Positions 26,408 to 39,523 of a DNA stretch of 64,000 bases are shown here, piece by piece. The DNA lies in contig JAUIBL010000014.1 of the NCBI GenBank assembly GCA_030428355.1, positions 17,608 through 81,607 on the forward strand, written 5' to 3'. Made by a program: the position numbers and the translations under genes. The notes under the pieces were generated by a model, which saw nothing but the letters and a program-made list of their open reading frames with translations, did not search any database and was not told the origin of the DNA. Position 1 is the stretch's first letter, and the number at the start of each line of letters is the position of its first letter. This DNA comes from Alphaproteobacteria bacterium. Lineage in GTDB: Bacteria; Pseudomonadota; Alphaproteobacteria; Rhodobacterales; Rhodobacteraceae.

Positions 26408-27118
26408 ATGCGCGTACTCTTGGTCGAAGACGACCCGACGACGTCGAAAAGCATCGAATTGATGTTGGGCAATGCCAATCTGAACGTCTATTCCACCGAT
26501 CTTGGGGAAGAAGGCATCGATCTGGCCAAGCTTTATGATTACGATCTGATCCTGCTGGATCTCAACTTGCCGGACATGAACGGCTTTGATGTGTTGCGGC
26601 AGTTGCGTCTTGCGCGGATCGAAACACCGATCCTGATCCTGTCAGGCAACGATGCCAGCGATGACAAGATCAAGGGCTTCGGATTCGGGGCTGATGATTA
26701 CCTGACCAAACCGTTCCACAGGGAAGAGCTGATCGCCCGCATCCACGCCATCATCCGCCGCTCCAAGGGACATTCCCAGTCGATCATCCGCACCGGTAAG
26801 GTCGAGGTCAATCTGGACGCAAAGACCGTTCAGGTCGCCGGAAACACCGTGCATCTGACGGGCAAGGAATACCAGATGCTTGAACTGCTGAGCCTGCGCA
26901 AGGGCACGACCCTGACGAAAGAGATGTTTCTCAATCATCTCTATGGCGGGATGGACGAACCCGAACTCAAGATCATTGACGTCTTCATCTGCAAGCTGCG
27001 CAAGAAACTGTCCGAGGCAACGGGCGATGGCAGCCATATCGAAACGGTCTGGGGCCGGGGCTATGTCCTGCGCGATCCCGAGGTCGAGGATACGGGGCGT
27101 CTTGCCATCGGGGCCTGA
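26408..27118 (+). CDS. ctrA: Cell-cycle response regulator CtrA
   Basis: A 236-residue OmpR-family response regulator that controls motility, division and other late cell-cycle genes in Alphaproteobacteria. The receiver domain has phosphoacceptor Asp51 ([11 protein letters not shown]) and Lys in DDYLTKPFH. The C-terminal winged helix runs from about 128 ([25 protein letters not shown]) to GRGYVLRDP. The start [15 protein letters not shown] is the invariant CtrA start. Its promoter region contains two CtrA boxes, and sciP precedes it. Confidence 0.98.
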   Translation: MRVLLVEDDPTTSKSIELMLGNANLNVYSTDLGEEGIDLAKLYDYDLILLDLNLPDMNGFDVLRQLRLARIETPILILSGNDASDDKIKGFGFGADDYLTKPFHREELIARIHAIIRRSKGHSQSIIRTGKVEVNLDAKTVQVAGNTVHLTGKEYQMLELLSLRKGTTLTKEMFLNHLYGGMDEPELKIIDVFICKLRKKLSEATGDGSHIETVWGRGYVLRDPEVEDTGRLAIGA

Positions 27119-27155
27119 AACCAGCCAGGGCCTTTGGTGTTCACGGGGGTGCTGA

Positions 27156-31468
<4,313 letters not shown>

Positions 31469-31486
31469 CCACTTTTGTTCTCAAAT

Positions 31487-31501
31487 GTTCTCATAAAGTT
31501 C
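31487..31501. promoter_or_regulatory. LexA (SOS) box
   Basis: GTTC-TCATAAA-GTTC is an exact match to the alphaproteobacterial LexA consensus GTTC-N7-GTTC. A third GTTC lies at 31477-31480. The box sits 19 bp after recG and 53 bp before the ATG of a 44-codon gene that has a strong ribosome-binding site, so LexA control of that gene is the simplest reading. Confidence 0.75.
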
Positions 31502-31554
31502 TTTACATGGCGTCAAGGATATGAGAACAAAGAGGAAACAAGGAGGACGACACC

Positions 31555-31689
31555 ATGATGCACCGGATCAAAACCTCGCTTCACGCCGTCAAGGCCCAGA
31601 CCAATGCGCCGCTTCTTCAGGATGCGCTTGGGGCTATGTCGTTGGTTGTGTTGCTGGTCGCGGCCCTGCATCTGCCGGTGCTTGTCTGA
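31555..31689 (+). CDS. Small SOS-associated single-pass membrane protein
   Basis: A 44-residue protein with a near-perfect Shine-Dalgarno (AAGGAGG, seven bases before ATG 31555; a second ATG follows directly). The N-terminal half is basic and polar (HRIKTSLHAVKAQ). Residues about 26-44 (GAMSLVVLLVAALHLPVLV) form one hydrophobic helix that ends at the C-terminus. It has its own terminator (31813-31847) and lies behind a consensus LexA box. Caulobacter SidA, a 29-residue SOS-induced inner-membrane division inhibitor, is a functional precedent for this arrangement, but I see no sequence proof of homology. It is probably a bona fide short gene rather than a shadow frame. Confidence 0.75.
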   Translation: MMHRIKTSLHAVKAQTNAPLLQDALGAMSLVVLLVAALHLPVLV

Positions 31690-31812
31690 CCTGTTGCCTT
31701 TTTCTGCCTGCGTGTTTTGCCTGACGGACCGCATCCTGTCCCAACCGATGCACCTGTCCCGGAAGGTTGCCTGCCTTCCTCGTCCCGATGGCCCCCAACG
31801 AACACGTTACTG

Positions 31813-31847
31813 ACCGCCGCCTTCAATCGAAGTGCGGCGGTTTTTTT
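31813..31847 (+). terminator. Terminator of the SOS-associated small gene
   Basis: ACCGCCGC and GCGGCGGT form an 8-bp perfect stem around a 13-base loop, followed by TTTTTTT. The stretch 31690-31812 between the stop codon and this hairpin holds no gene I can support and is probably a 3' untranslated region. Confidence 0.92.
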
Positions 31848-31870
31848 ATCGGATGGTAAAATTTCGGAAA

Positions 31871-32323
31871 TCAGGCGCTTTGCGTTTCCGCAAGCTGGGC
31901 CACCGCATCGGATGCAGCTTCGAGTGTCAGAAGGATCGACGCATGCCGGTTCTTGAACGCCACTGCAGGACGCAGCACCTCCAGCCCGTCAAACGGGGCC
32001 GACGGGGTGGGCCCGTCTTCCTTGAGCATGGAGCGCAATTCGTCGCGCGCGCGGGTGATCTGTTCAGGCGTGGTGCCAAGGATCGATGCGCCAACGACCG
32101 AGGCCGCCGCCTGACCAAGAGCGCAGGCTTTCACGTCCTGCCCGTAGGCGCTGACCTGGCCATCCTCGAGCGTCAGGTCCACCGTCACTGTTGACCCGCA
32201 GAGGGGTGAGCGTTTCTTGACTGTCGCCCCCGGCGCATCGAGCCGGGTGTGGTGCGGGATGTCCGCCGCCAGTTCGAGGATCCGGCCGGAATAGAGCTTG
32301 ATGAGATCGGTATCGCCCGACAT
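31871..32323 (-). CDS. Iron-sulfur cluster assembly scaffold protein (NifU/IscU-like)
   Basis: A 150-residue IscU/SufU-fold protein. The first ligand cysteine motif RSPLCGSTVTVDL and the second CALGQAAASVVG are present. At the usual place of the third cysteine (RxxC) the sequence reads NRHASILL, so only two of three classical cluster ligands are conserved. ATG 32323 (MSGDTDLIKLYSGRIL) is the family start. It diverges from hisI and is not accompanied by an isc or suf operon, so it may serve a specialised role. Confidence 0.88.
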   Translation of the reverse strand: MSGDTDLIKLYSGRILELAADIPHHTRLDAPGATVKKRSPLCGSTVTVDLTLEDGQVSAYGQDVKACALGQAAASVVGASILGTTPEQITRARDELRSMLKEDGPTPSAPFDGLEVLRPAVAFKNRHASILLTLEAASDAVAQLAETQSA

Positions 32324-32391
32324 GGCTTTCCCTTTCGCGGTTCCCCTCATAAATAGGGGACCATCCGGCGGATGCAAAAAGGTTTTTTCCC

Positions 32392-32754
32392 ATGAGCTTT
32401 GATCCTGCGACCTTGGTCTATAACGAGGCGGGCCTCATTCCGGCAATCGCTCAGGATGCGGCATCCGGCGAGGTGCTGATGATGGCGTGGATGAATGCCG
32501 ATGCGGTGGCCAAGACGCTGGCGACCGGGCGCGTCACCTATTGGTCGCGATCGCGGCAGGCGTTCTGGGTGAAGGGCGAAAGCTCGGGGCATGTGCAGGA
32601 ACTGGTGGCGCTGCGCGTGGATTGCGACCGGGATTGCCTGCTGGTGACAGTGAACCAGACCGGGCCTGCCTGCCACACCAACCGGCGCTCCTGTTTCTAC
32701 ACCGAAGTGCAGGACGGTGCTGAAGTGGAGATCATGACGCCGATGGAGGTGTGA
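32392..32754 (+). CDS. hisI: Phosphoribosyl-AMP cyclohydrolase
   Basis: A 120-residue zinc enzyme that opens the adenine ring of phosphoribosyl-AMP, the third step of histidine synthesis. The motifs [34 protein letters not shown] and the metal-binding CDRDCLL...[13 protein letters not shown] are intact. It is a single-domain form without the HisE part, as usual in Alphaproteobacteria, and has no other his gene beside it. Confidence 0.97.
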   Translation: MSFDPATLVYNEAGLIPAIAQDAASGEVLMMAWMNADAVAKTLATGRVTYWSRSRQAFWVKGESSGHVQELVALRVDCDRDCLLVTVNQTGPACHTNRRSCFYTEVQDGAEVEIMTPMEV

Positions 32755-32756
32755 TC

Positions 32757-32793
32757 GTGGGGGCGCTGCCCCCACACCCCCGGAGTTTATCCG
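32757..32793. repeat. REP-like GC hairpin between hisI and gluQ
   Basis: GTGGGGGC-GCT-GCCCCCAC (32757-32775) has an 8-bp perfect stem and is followed by ACCCCCGGAGTTTAT. It is the same arrangement as at 1690 (inverted) and 13257. Lying between convergent genes, it could also stop transcription from both sides, although no T-run follows. Confidence 0.6.
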
Positions 32794-32805
32794 GCAAGAT
32801 GAAGA

Positions 32806-33657
32806 TCAGGCCGGGGGAAGGCCCACCATCTTGCGGATGTCATTCGGAGTCGCCCCTTCGGAGCGGTAGAGCGCGATGGCGCGGGCGTCGTCGCGTTTTG
32901 CGAGGCGTTTGCCCTGTTCATCGCGGATCAGGCGATGATGGTGATAGATGGGGGTGGGCAGGCCCAGCAGGGCTTGCAGCAGAACGTGGATTGGCGTGGC
33001 GGTGGCGAGGTCTTCGCCGCGGATCACATGGGTGATGCCCTGCGCCGCGTCATCGACCACCACGCTCAGGTGATAGGCGGCGGTTTTCGTGTCGCGGCGG
33101 GCCAGGACGATGTCGCCAATTTCCTCGATCAATAGGGCGCGCGTTAACGTTGATGCCGCGTGACTGCCGGTTTCCGTATAGTCAGGCAGCGTTTGCAGGT
33201 GGTCCACCGCGCGCGCCATGTCGAGGCGAATGGCGTCGGAGTCAGCGCGGTCGTCCCATCGCCGATGGCGGCACGTACCTGGGTAGATCAGCCCGTCCGG
33301 CCCGTGCATCGGCGCGCCTTCCTGTGGGGCAGAGGCGACGCGTCGGATGTCGCCGCGCGTGCAGGCGCAGGGGTAGAGGAGGCCCATTTCGCCAAGCCGG
33401 TCGATCGCGGCGTCATAGGCGGCCGTGTTCTCGGACTGGCGCAGGACGGGTGTTTCCCATGTCAGGCCGAGCCATGCCAGATCATCGTAAATCTGCGCCT
33501 CGAAGGCGGGGGTGCAGCGGGCTGTATCGGTGTCTTCGATGCGCAGCAGGAAACGGCCATGGGCGGCACGCGCCATGTCATGGGCCAACAGAGCGGAATA
33601 GGCATGACCGAGGTGAAGCGGGCCGGTCGGGCTGGGGGCGAAACGTGTCGTGAACAC
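32806..33657 (-). CDS. gluQ: Glutamyl-Q tRNA(Asp) synthetase
   Basis: A 283-residue truncated glutamyl-tRNA synthetase paralogue that attaches Glu to queuosine in tRNA-Asp. The sequence TTRFAPSPTGPLHLGHAYSAL gives the HIGH motif, LRIEDTDTARC the Glu site and ICPCAC-like YPCACTRGDIRR the zinc region. The KMSKS equivalent is weakened (GKRLAKRDDA), and the anticodon-binding domain is absent, both typical of GluQ. The GTG start at 33657 lies just before the trmFO stop, so it is coupled to trmFO. Confidence 0.94.
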   Translation of the reverse strand: MFTTRFAPSPTGPLHLGHAYSALLAHDMARAAHGRFLLRIEDTDTARCTPAFEAQIYDDLAWLGLTWETPVLRQSENTAAYDAAIDRLGEMGLLYPCACTRGDIRRVASAPQEGAPMHGPDGLIYPGTCRHRRWDDRADSDAIRLDMARAVDHLQTLPDYTETGSHAASTLTRALLIEEIGDIVLARRDTKTAAYHLSVVVDDAAQGITHVIRGEDLATATPIHVLLQALLGLPTPIYHHHRLIRDEQGKRLAKRDDARAIALYRSEGATPNDIRKMVGLPPA

Positions 33658-33659
33658 CG

Positions 33660-35021
33660 CTATTCGGCTGCTTTGGCGGGATCCTGTGCGGCCAGCCAGT
33701 CGGACCACGCCGCTTTGGCGCGGTCGGTATAGGCCTTGTAACGGTCTTTGCGTCCGCGCCGCCCGCCCTTGAGGCCATCGACCGGGCGGAAGAGGCCGAA
33801 ATTCACGTTCATCGGCTGGAAGGTCTTGGCATCGGCCCCGCCGGTGATGTGATGGATCAGGGCGCCATGGGCGCTGTCCTGCGGAACTGTGGGCAGGGGG
33901 TGGCCTGTGATCTCGGCAGCGGCCATGCGGCCGGCAAGCAGACCCATGGCGGCGGATTCCACATACCCTTCAACGCCCGTCACCTGACCGGCAAAGCGGA
34001 TGTTCGGCTTCGAGCGCAGGCGCATCTGGTCATCAAGCAATGTCGGAGAGTTCAGGAACGTGTTGCGGTGGATGCCGCCCAAGCGGGCAAAGCTTGCCTT
34101 CTCAAGGCCGGGAATCATCCGGAAAACATCGGTTTGCGCGCCGTACTTCATCTTCGTCTGGAAGCCGACGATGTTGTAGAGCGTCCCCAAGGCATTGTCG
34201 CGGCGCAACTGTACGACCGCCCAAGGCTTGACGTCCGGCTTATGTGGGTTGGTCAGGCCCACCGGCTTCATCGGCCCGTGGCGCAGGGTTTCGCGCCCCC
34301 GTTCGGCCATCACCTCGATGGGCAGGCAGCCGTCGAAATACCCGGCAGTTTCGCCTTCGTGGAATTCGGTCTTGTCTGCGGCGAGCAGCGCGTCGATGAA
34401 GGCTTCGTATTGGTCCTTGTCCATCGGGCAGTTAATGTAGGCGCGCTGTTCTTCCTCGGTCTCGCCCTTGTCATAGCGCGACTGGAGCCAAGCTTGGCTC
34501 ATGTCGATGCTGTCGGCATAGACGATGGGGGCGATGGCATCGAAAAAAGCCAGACGGTCGGTGCCGGTCTCGGACTGGATGGCGGCGCCGAGGGCGGCGC
34601 TGGTCAGCGGGCCGGTGGCAAAAATCCACTGTCCCTCAGAGGGCAATTCCGTGATTTCCTCGTGGCTTACGCGGATGTTCTCATGTGCGTGCATTCGTGC
34701 CGTGATCTTTGCGCTGAAGGCGTCGCGGTCCACGGCGAGCGCCCCGCCCGCAGGCAGGCGATGCTCATGCGCGGTGCTGATGATCAGGCCACCGGCTTCG
34801 CGCATTTCCCAATGCAGCAGACCCACCGCGTTCTGTTCGTGATCGTCCGACCGGAAGGAGTTGGAGCACACCATCTCGCCCAGATCGCCGGTCTTGTGGG
34901 CGAAGGTTTCAACCTTGGGGCGCATTTCGTGGATCACGACGCGCACGCCCCGGTTCGCGGCCTGCCATGCGGCCTCGGACCCGGCCATGCCGCCGCCAAC
35001 GATATGGAGTTCCTGTGTCAT
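33660..35021 (-). CDS. trmFO: Folate/FAD-dependent tRNA (uracil-54-C5) methyltransferase
   Basis: A 453-residue flavoprotein that makes ribothymidine at tRNA position 54 with methylenetetrahydrofolate as carbon donor. The FAD-binding start [18 protein letters not shown], then [24 protein letters not shown] and [15 protein letters not shown] are the GidA-related TrmFO motifs. ATG 35021 is the family start; the upstream in-frame extension has no similarity. gluQ follows with no gap, so the two tRNA-modification genes form one unit. Confidence 0.96.
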   Translation of the reverse strand: MTQELHIVGGGMAGSEAAWQAANRGVRVVIHEMRPKVETFAHKTGDLGEMVCSNSFRSDDHEQNAVGLLHWEMREAGGLIISTAHEHRLPAGGALAVDRDAFSAKITARMHAHENIRVSHEEITELPSEGQWIFATGPLTSAALGAAIQSETGTDRLAFFDAIAPIVYADSIDMSQAWLQSRYDKGETEEEQRAYINCPMDKDQYEAFIDALLAADKTEFHEGETAGYFDGCLPIEVMAERGRETLRHGPMKPVGLTNPHKPDVKPWAVVQLRRDNALGTLYNIVGFQTKMKYGAQTDVFRMIPGLEKASFARLGGIHRNTFLNSPTLLDDQMRLRSKPNIRFAGQVTGVEGYVESAAMGLLAGRMAAAEITGHPLPTVPQDSAHGALIHHITGGADAKTFQPMNVNFGLFRPVDGLKGGRRGRKDRYKAYTDRAKAAWSDWLAAQDPAKAAE

Positions 35022-35058
35022 GCTGGGCGATGTAATCCGTCGTTTCGGGTTTGTCACG

Positions 35059-35676
35059 TCACTGATCGGGGGCGATCAGGCCAAGCCCGCGCAGGTAGAC
35101 GCCGATGCCGGTTTCCAGAAGCTGTTCCGGCGGGAAAGGCGATTTCGTTCCCGGCGAATTGCGGGCGAAGAGTTCCACAACGCCGTGGCTGAGCGCCCAG
35201 ACATGGGCCGAAAACATCGACGCAGGCGGGCGTTTTTCCGGCGGGATGTGCTGCGAAAGGTCTTCGGCGGCGCGTTCCAGAACAGCGCGGGCGCGTCCCG
35301 ACGCTGCGGCAAGATCGGGCGTGCGGTTCACCGAGATGCCGCTTTCGAACATCGCGATATAATGGCCGGGGTATTTGCGCGCAAAGGCCAGATAGGCACG
35401 ACCCGTCGCCTCGAATGCGGCCAGGGCCGAAGGCTGACCGCTGTCATAGGCGTATTGCATCACGTCGGCAAAGATCTCGTAGCCCTGAAGGGCGGCTTCG
35501 GCGATCAGATCGTCGCGGCCTTCGAAATGGCGGTACACGGCGGCAGGGGTCACACCCGCCTGTTTCGCGGCTTCCGACAGGGTGAAACCTGTCGGGCCCT
35601 TTTCTGTGATCAGCTGGAGCGCTGCATCAACGAGGGCCTGCCGCAGATTGCCGTGATGGTAGCCGCGTTTAGCCAT
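35059..35676 (-). CDS. TetR/AcrR-family transcriptional regulator
   Basis: A 205-residue repressor-type protein. The N-terminal HTH (residues about 9-55, ending [15 protein letters not shown]) is typical. The C-terminal half with [17 protein letters not shown] and [12 protein letters not shown] fits the WHG-type ligand domain found in many Alphaproteobacteria. Its ATG overlaps the ppk2 stop by eight bases, so it is translated with ppk2. The target is unknown. Confidence 0.92.
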   Translation of the reverse strand: MAKRGYHHGNLRQALVDAALQLITEKGPTGFTLSEAAKQAGVTPAAVYRHFEGRDDLIAEAALQGYEIFADVMQYAYDSGQPSALAAFEATGRAYLAFARKYPGHYIAMFESGISVNRTPDLAAASGRARAVLERAAEDLSQHIPPEKRPPASMFSAHVWALSHGVVELFARNSPGTKSPFPPEQLLETGIGVYLRGLGLIAPDQ

Positions 35677-36538
35677 CCCAGATGTCCGGTCCGCCGCAGA
35701 CTTTGGGATCGACCTGACCCAGCGCCTTGAGGTCCTTGCGCGCGTAGTCCAATTGGGTCAGCACGCTTCGGATCGCGTTGATGCGGGCGCGGCGCTTGTC
35801 GTCGGAGCGCACGATGGTCCACGGCGCGTGGTCGGTATGGGTCTTGTCAAAGGTTTCCCGGATGGCATTGCTGTAGGCGTCCCATTTCTTGAGGCCCTCC
35901 ACGTCGATCCAGCTCAGCTTCCATTGCTTGAGCAGGTCGCTTTCCCGATCAAGGAAACGGCGCAGCTGTTCCGCACGCCCGACATTGAGCCAGATCTTGA
36001 ACAGCTTGATCTCGTCATCGACCAGCATCTTTTCGAAATCAGGCACTTGCCGGAAGAAATGCGTGCGCTGCTCGGGGGTGCAGAAGCCGAACACATGCTC
36101 GACCACGGCGCGGTTGTACCAGCTGCGGTCGAAGAACGCGATCTCGCCGGCAGCGGGCAGATGATCGACATAGCGCTGGAAATACCATTGCGTCGCCTCG
36201 GTTTCGGTTGGTTTCGACAGCGCCACGACACGCGCGCCGCGCGGGTTGAGGTTCTCCCGGAACCGCTTGATCGTGCCGCCTTTTCCCGATGCGTCCCTGC
36301 CTTCGAACACGATGGCGATGCGGGCACCGCTGTCCTTGGCCCAGGATTTCATCTTCACAAGTTCGATCTGCAGGGCGGCAAGGTCTTTTTCATAGGCCTT
36401 GCGCGGCATGCGTTCGGAATAGGGATAAGTCTGGTTGAGGATGTCGTCCTTGTCCGCGCGTTTGATCGCATTGCGGATGTCTTCGGGTGCCGTGTCGTTG
36501 AAAAAGGCGCTGATCGCACCGTCAAAGGGAAGGTCCAT
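35669..36538 (-). CDS. ppk2: Polyphosphate kinase 2
   Basis: A 289-residue PPK2-family enzyme (one-domain, class I-like) that uses polyphosphate to phosphorylate nucleoside diphosphates, or runs in reverse. Walker A is [13 protein letters not shown] (residues 78-90), the lid region is [15 protein letters not shown], and Walker B is [22 protein letters not shown] 36538 follows AAAGGGG. The next gene, a TetR regulator, overlaps it. Confidence 0.95.
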   Translation of the reverse strand: MDLPFDGAISAFFNDTAPEDIRNAIKRADKDDILNQTYPYSERMPRKAYEKDLAALQIELVKMKSWAKDSGARIAIVFEGRDASGKGGTIKRFRENLNPRGARVVALSKPTETEATQWYFQRYVDHLPAAGEIAFFDRSWYNRAVVEHVFGFCTPEQRTHFFRQVPDFEKMLVDDEIKLFKIWLNVGRAEQLRRFLDRESDLLKQWKLSWIDVEGLKKWDAYSNAIRETFDKTHTDHAPWTIVRSDDKRRARINAIRSVLTQLDYARKDLKALGQVDPKVCGGPDIWDG

Positions 36539-36590
36539 ACGGGCCCCTTTCAATCCTGTGGTCTGATGTGAATATGGGATGTTAATGCGA

Positions 36591-37544
36591 TTAACGCAAA
36601 CCCGCACGTTGGGCCGCGCGGTCGATGGCGGCGATGACCTCGGGTTCGGCGGCGTGGTGCGGCATGTGGCCGATGCCTTCGAGAACTGTGAGGTTTGCAC
36701 CCGGGATCTGTCTGGACAGGGGAATCGAGTGGATCGACAGGCCGACCGTGGTGTCGGCATCGCCGTGTATGATCTCGGTGGGAACGGTGATGGTGCCGTA
36801 GCGGGTGTGCAGCGCCTTGATTTCGTCCAGTAAGTTGGCGCGCTGCATCGCGTTGGCACGCAGCGTGTCGCGGCGCAGGGTCAGAGGGGCACCGATGTAT
36901 TCGGCATAGCCTTCGGGTTCTTTCTGCGGCGCGAAGACGCCTTCGATGGCGCGGTCCACAAGGGGATTGGGCACAAAAGCGGTAAGGGCCGGAACCACCG
37001 TCGCGCCGCCCAGATCGCTTGACGTGACCTTGTAGAAGAGGCTCAGATCGCTGGTCCACGGGTTGGATGCAGCCGCAAGCAGGATCAGCGCCGACAGGCT
37101 GTCGGGGCGTTCAACCGCCCATGCCAAAGCCACCGCGCCACCGTAGCTTTGCCCCAGAACCATCGGTTTTTGCAGGCCAAGTTGCGCTGACGCATCCGCC
37201 AGAAGAGTGGCCTGTTCGATCAGCGTCGTGCCGTCTGGATTGACCCGTTCCGTATAGCCCAGCCCCGGTCGGTCAAAGGCGGTGACGCGGTATCGGTCGG
37301 CCAGCTTGTCGACCAGAGAGAAGGTGAAATCCCGCAGGTTGCCGCTTGCGCCGTGGATCAGGACGATGTCGGGGCCGGTGCCTTTGGTCACGTAATGCAC
37401 TTGCGTGCCGTTCACGGTCAGGAACTGGCCAAGCGGCGGAAACTGCTCTTCCGCCCTCGTTTCGCGGTAGCTGGCCGTGCAGGCCGTCGTCAGCACCAAG
37501 GCGGCTGCACATCCAAGCAGCACACCCATTCCCTTTAACGCCAA
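36591..37544 (-). CDS. Alpha/beta hydrolase lipoprotein
   Basis: A 317-residue hydrolase exported as a lipoprotein: the signal region [18 protein letters not shown] ends in a lipobox (LTTAC). Hydrolase motifs are [12 protein letters not shown], the nucleophile elbow [10 protein letters not shown], the acid in HGDADTTVG and the His in GIGHMPHH. The start is most likely the TTG at 37544 because AGGAGG lies five bases upstream; ATG 37529 has no properly spaced site. It is the third gene of a unit with the P-loop gene and metA. The substrate is unknown. Confidence 0.9.
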   Translation of the reverse strand: MALKGMGVLLGCAAALVLTTACTASYRETRAEEQFPPLGQFLTVNGTQVHYVTKGTGPDIVLIHGASGNLRDFTFSLVDKLADRYRVTAFDRPGLGYTERVNPDGTTLIEQATLLADASAQLGLQKPMVLGQSYGGAVALAWAVERPDSLSALILLAAASNPWTSDLSLFYKVTSSDLGGATVVPALTAFVPNPLVDRAIEGVFAPQKEPEGYAEYIGAPLTLRRDTLRANAMQRANLLDEIKALHTRYGTITVPTEIIHGDADTTVGLSIHSIPLSRQIPGANLTVLEGIGHMPHHAAEPEVIAAIDRAAQRAGLR

Positions 37545-37553
37545 TCCGGCCTC

Positions 37554-38498
37554 CTACCTGTTGCGCAGATCCGTGCTTGCTGCGCCGATCTGCTCGATGT
37601 CGAACGGAGTCGTCAGGTAGATCTCGGACACCCAATTGCCATAGAGAAGATGCGCATGGCTGCGCCAGCGGTTCTGCGGCGGCTTGCTGGGGTCGTTGTC
37701 GGGGTAGTAATTCGCGGGCACGTTGATCGGCGTGCCATTGGCGATGTCACGGTCATATTCGTCTTTGAGCGTGCCGCTGTCATATTCGAAGTGGTTGAAC
37801 ACATAAAGCGCCCGGTGCGCCGGGTCCTCGACCAGACAGGGGCCGGTTTCGGCGCTGTCGATCAGGATGGGAAGTCCCGCCTTTTCGACATCTTCGCGGC
37901 GGATCTCGGTCCAGCGGCTGACCGGGATCACCATGTCATCCGAAAACCCCCGCAGATAGGGCGATGCTGGCGCGAGGTTGCGGTGCCGGATGCAGCCGAA
38001 GGCCTTGTGCGGCAGGTCGATCTTGGGCACGCCGTGAAAATGGTTGATCATTGCCATGCCGCCCCAGCAGACGCCGAATGTGGAATGGACATGGCTCTGT
38101 GTCCAGTTCATCACCTGAACCAGCTCGTCCCAGTATGTCACGTCTTCGAACGGCAAATGCTCGATCGGCGCGCCGGTGATGATCAGCCCGTCGAATTTTT
38201 CGCCGCTCTCCGCCACCTCGGCAAAGGGGCGGTAAAAGCTTTCCATATGTTCGGCGGCTGTGTTCTTGGTCTGATGCTCGGTCATGCGGATCAGGTTGAA
38301 TTCGATCTGCAACGGCGTGGCCCCGATCAGACGCGCAAACTGGTTTTCGGTCTGGATCTTCTTCGGCATCAGATTGAGCAGCGCGATGCGCAGCGGGCGG
38401 ATGTCCTGCTGGCTGGCGAGTTCGTCGGGAATCACCATAACGCCTTCGCGCTTGAGCACGGAATAGGCGGGCAGGTCGGTGGGCAGTTTGATCGGCAT
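37554..38498 (-). CDS. metA: Homoserine O-acetyltransferase, MetA family
   Basis: A 314-residue enzyme that acylates homoserine at the entry to methionine synthesis. The family start [25 protein letters not shown], the nucleophile Cys144 in FGVCWGG and the His/Glu pair in FNHFEYDSG are present. At the position that sets acyl-CoA choice (E. coli residue 111) this protein has Glu113 (TGAPIEHL). In characterised MetA proteins Glu there gives acetyl-CoA specificity and Gly succinyl-CoA. It therefore probably uses acetyl-CoA despite the usual succinyltransferase name. It starts two bases after the preceding gene. Confidence 0.95.
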   Translation of the reverse strand: MPIKLPTDLPAYSVLKREGVMVIPDELASQQDIRPLRIALLNLMPKKIQTENQFARLIGATPLQIEFNLIRMTEHQTKNTAAEHMESFYRPFAEVAESGEKFDGLIITGAPIEHLPFEDVTYWDELVQVMNWTQSHVHSTFGVCWGGMAMINHFHGVPKIDLPHKAFGCIRHRNLAPASPYLRGFSDDMVIPVSRWTEIRREDVEKAGLPILIDSAETGPCLVEDPAHRALYVFNHFEYDSGTLKDEYDRDIANGTPINVPANYYPDNDPSKPPQNRWRSHAHLLYGNWVSEIYLTTPFDIEQIGAASTDLRNR

Positions 38499-38500
38499 CG

Positions 38501-39367
38501 TTACGGTCTTTTCCGGTCTATCGCGCTTGCAATCAACGCGTCGAAATTGGAGGGCGAGGCATCGGCCATCAGGTCGTGGGCGTCGATGGTGACGCCCCAG
38601 CGCTCGGCCATCATCTGGTAGCGCGGCTGGCGGTGCGCAAGGGCCTGCGCATAGGTCCAGCGGATAAAGCTGTCAGGATCAACATCGTCTTCCTGTAGAT
38701 TGTTTTCGCTCAGATATTGGTCCCAGACACGTGTCAGGAATTCCGGTTGATAGGCCATTGGTTTGGGTGCCTTGTCGAACCGGCGGATCAGTTCTTGGGT
38801 ATGCGCCGCGTCGCCCTTGATCCAGACCAGCAGCGCGTGTTTCGCGAGTTCCGCCATGATCGGATCGTTGGGATCTTCGGGATCGACCCATTCGCAGATC
38901 GACCCGCCGGTGTCGCAGACGAAATGCGGATAGCCATAGAGGTCCATCGCACGGTCGATGAAATACCCGGTGTCGAGCAGAGCCGCCATTTCGGCGCGGC
39001 GGAACTGGTCCTGCCGTTTGCGGTACTCGTCGATGGGCATGCCGCCGCGCACGGGATTGCCGGGCTTGCCCAGATAGGCGGACACGGGGGCGAGGTTGTG
39101 AAAGCTCAGATTGGAGCCGATATAAATCGAGTCCGACATCAGCAATTCGCGCAGGAACGGCACCTTCATGGCTTCGCGCTTGGCGTTGTCGGCGATGTAT
39201 TCGCCCATGTAGCGGGTGCCGATGCGGTAGTCGATGGAGTAGTGGAACCAGTCGCCGCCATCACGCAGCAGGTTCGAGATATGGGTCTTGCCCAAGCCCG
39301 ACATGGCAAACAGCACAACGCGCTTGTTCGGCGCATCCCGCCAGTCCTGTGCAGAGGTGTAGATCAT
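38501..39367 (-). CDS. P-loop ATPase-like protein of unknown function
   Basis: A 288-residue soluble protein with an N-terminal Walker A ([16 protein letters not shown]). The rest ([69 protein letters not shown]) looks like a conserved nucleotide kinase-like protein seen across Rhodobacterales, but I know of no assigned reaction. It is the first gene of an apparent unit with metA (two bases apart), which may point to a link with sulfur amino acids or may be chance. Confidence 0.75.
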   Translation of the reverse strand: MIYTSAQDWRDAPNKRVVLFAMSGLGKTHISNLLRDGGDWFHYSIDYRIGTRYMGEYIADNAKREAMKVPFLRELLMSDSIYIGSNLSFHNLAPVSAYLGKPGNPVRGGMPIDEYRKRQDQFRRAEMAALLDTGYFIDRAMDLYGYPHFVCDTGGSICEWVDPEDPNDPIMAELAKHALLVWIKGDAAHTQELIRRFDKAPKPMAYQPEFLTRVWDQYLSENNLQEDDVDPDSFIRWTYAQALAHRQPRYQMMAERWGVTIDAHDLMADASPSNFDALIASAIDRKRP

Positions 39368-39449
39368 CGCTGTTGGTCCACTGTCCGAAATCCCGTCGTC
39401 TGGGATTAACGGTGCGCTGCAGGGGCGTCAAATGGTTGTCGTCCGGCGA

Positions 39450-39483
39450 ACAAGAAACCCCGCCGGAGTCAGCTCTGGCGGGG
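39450..39483 (-). terminator. Terminator of the FadL-like gene
   Basis: On the minus strand CCCCGCC and GGCGGGG form a perfect 7-bp stem with a 12-base loop, followed by TTTCTTGTT. It lies about 40 bp after the porin stop codon. Confidence 0.85.
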
Positions 39484-39523
39484 TCGATAAGTGTCATCCG
39501 CCGGTCGGACCCGGCTTGGTGGC

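Noticed and set aside
31717..31956. A 79-codon rightward frame after the SOS-associated small gene
   Set aside because: It reads through a strong terminator hairpin and into the 3' end of the opposite Fe-S scaffold gene, with no ribosome-binding site.
39368..39449. A SAM-II-type riboswitch in front of the metA unit
   Set aside because: I looked for the conserved pseudoknot sequence upstream of the P-loop gene and of metA and did not find it.
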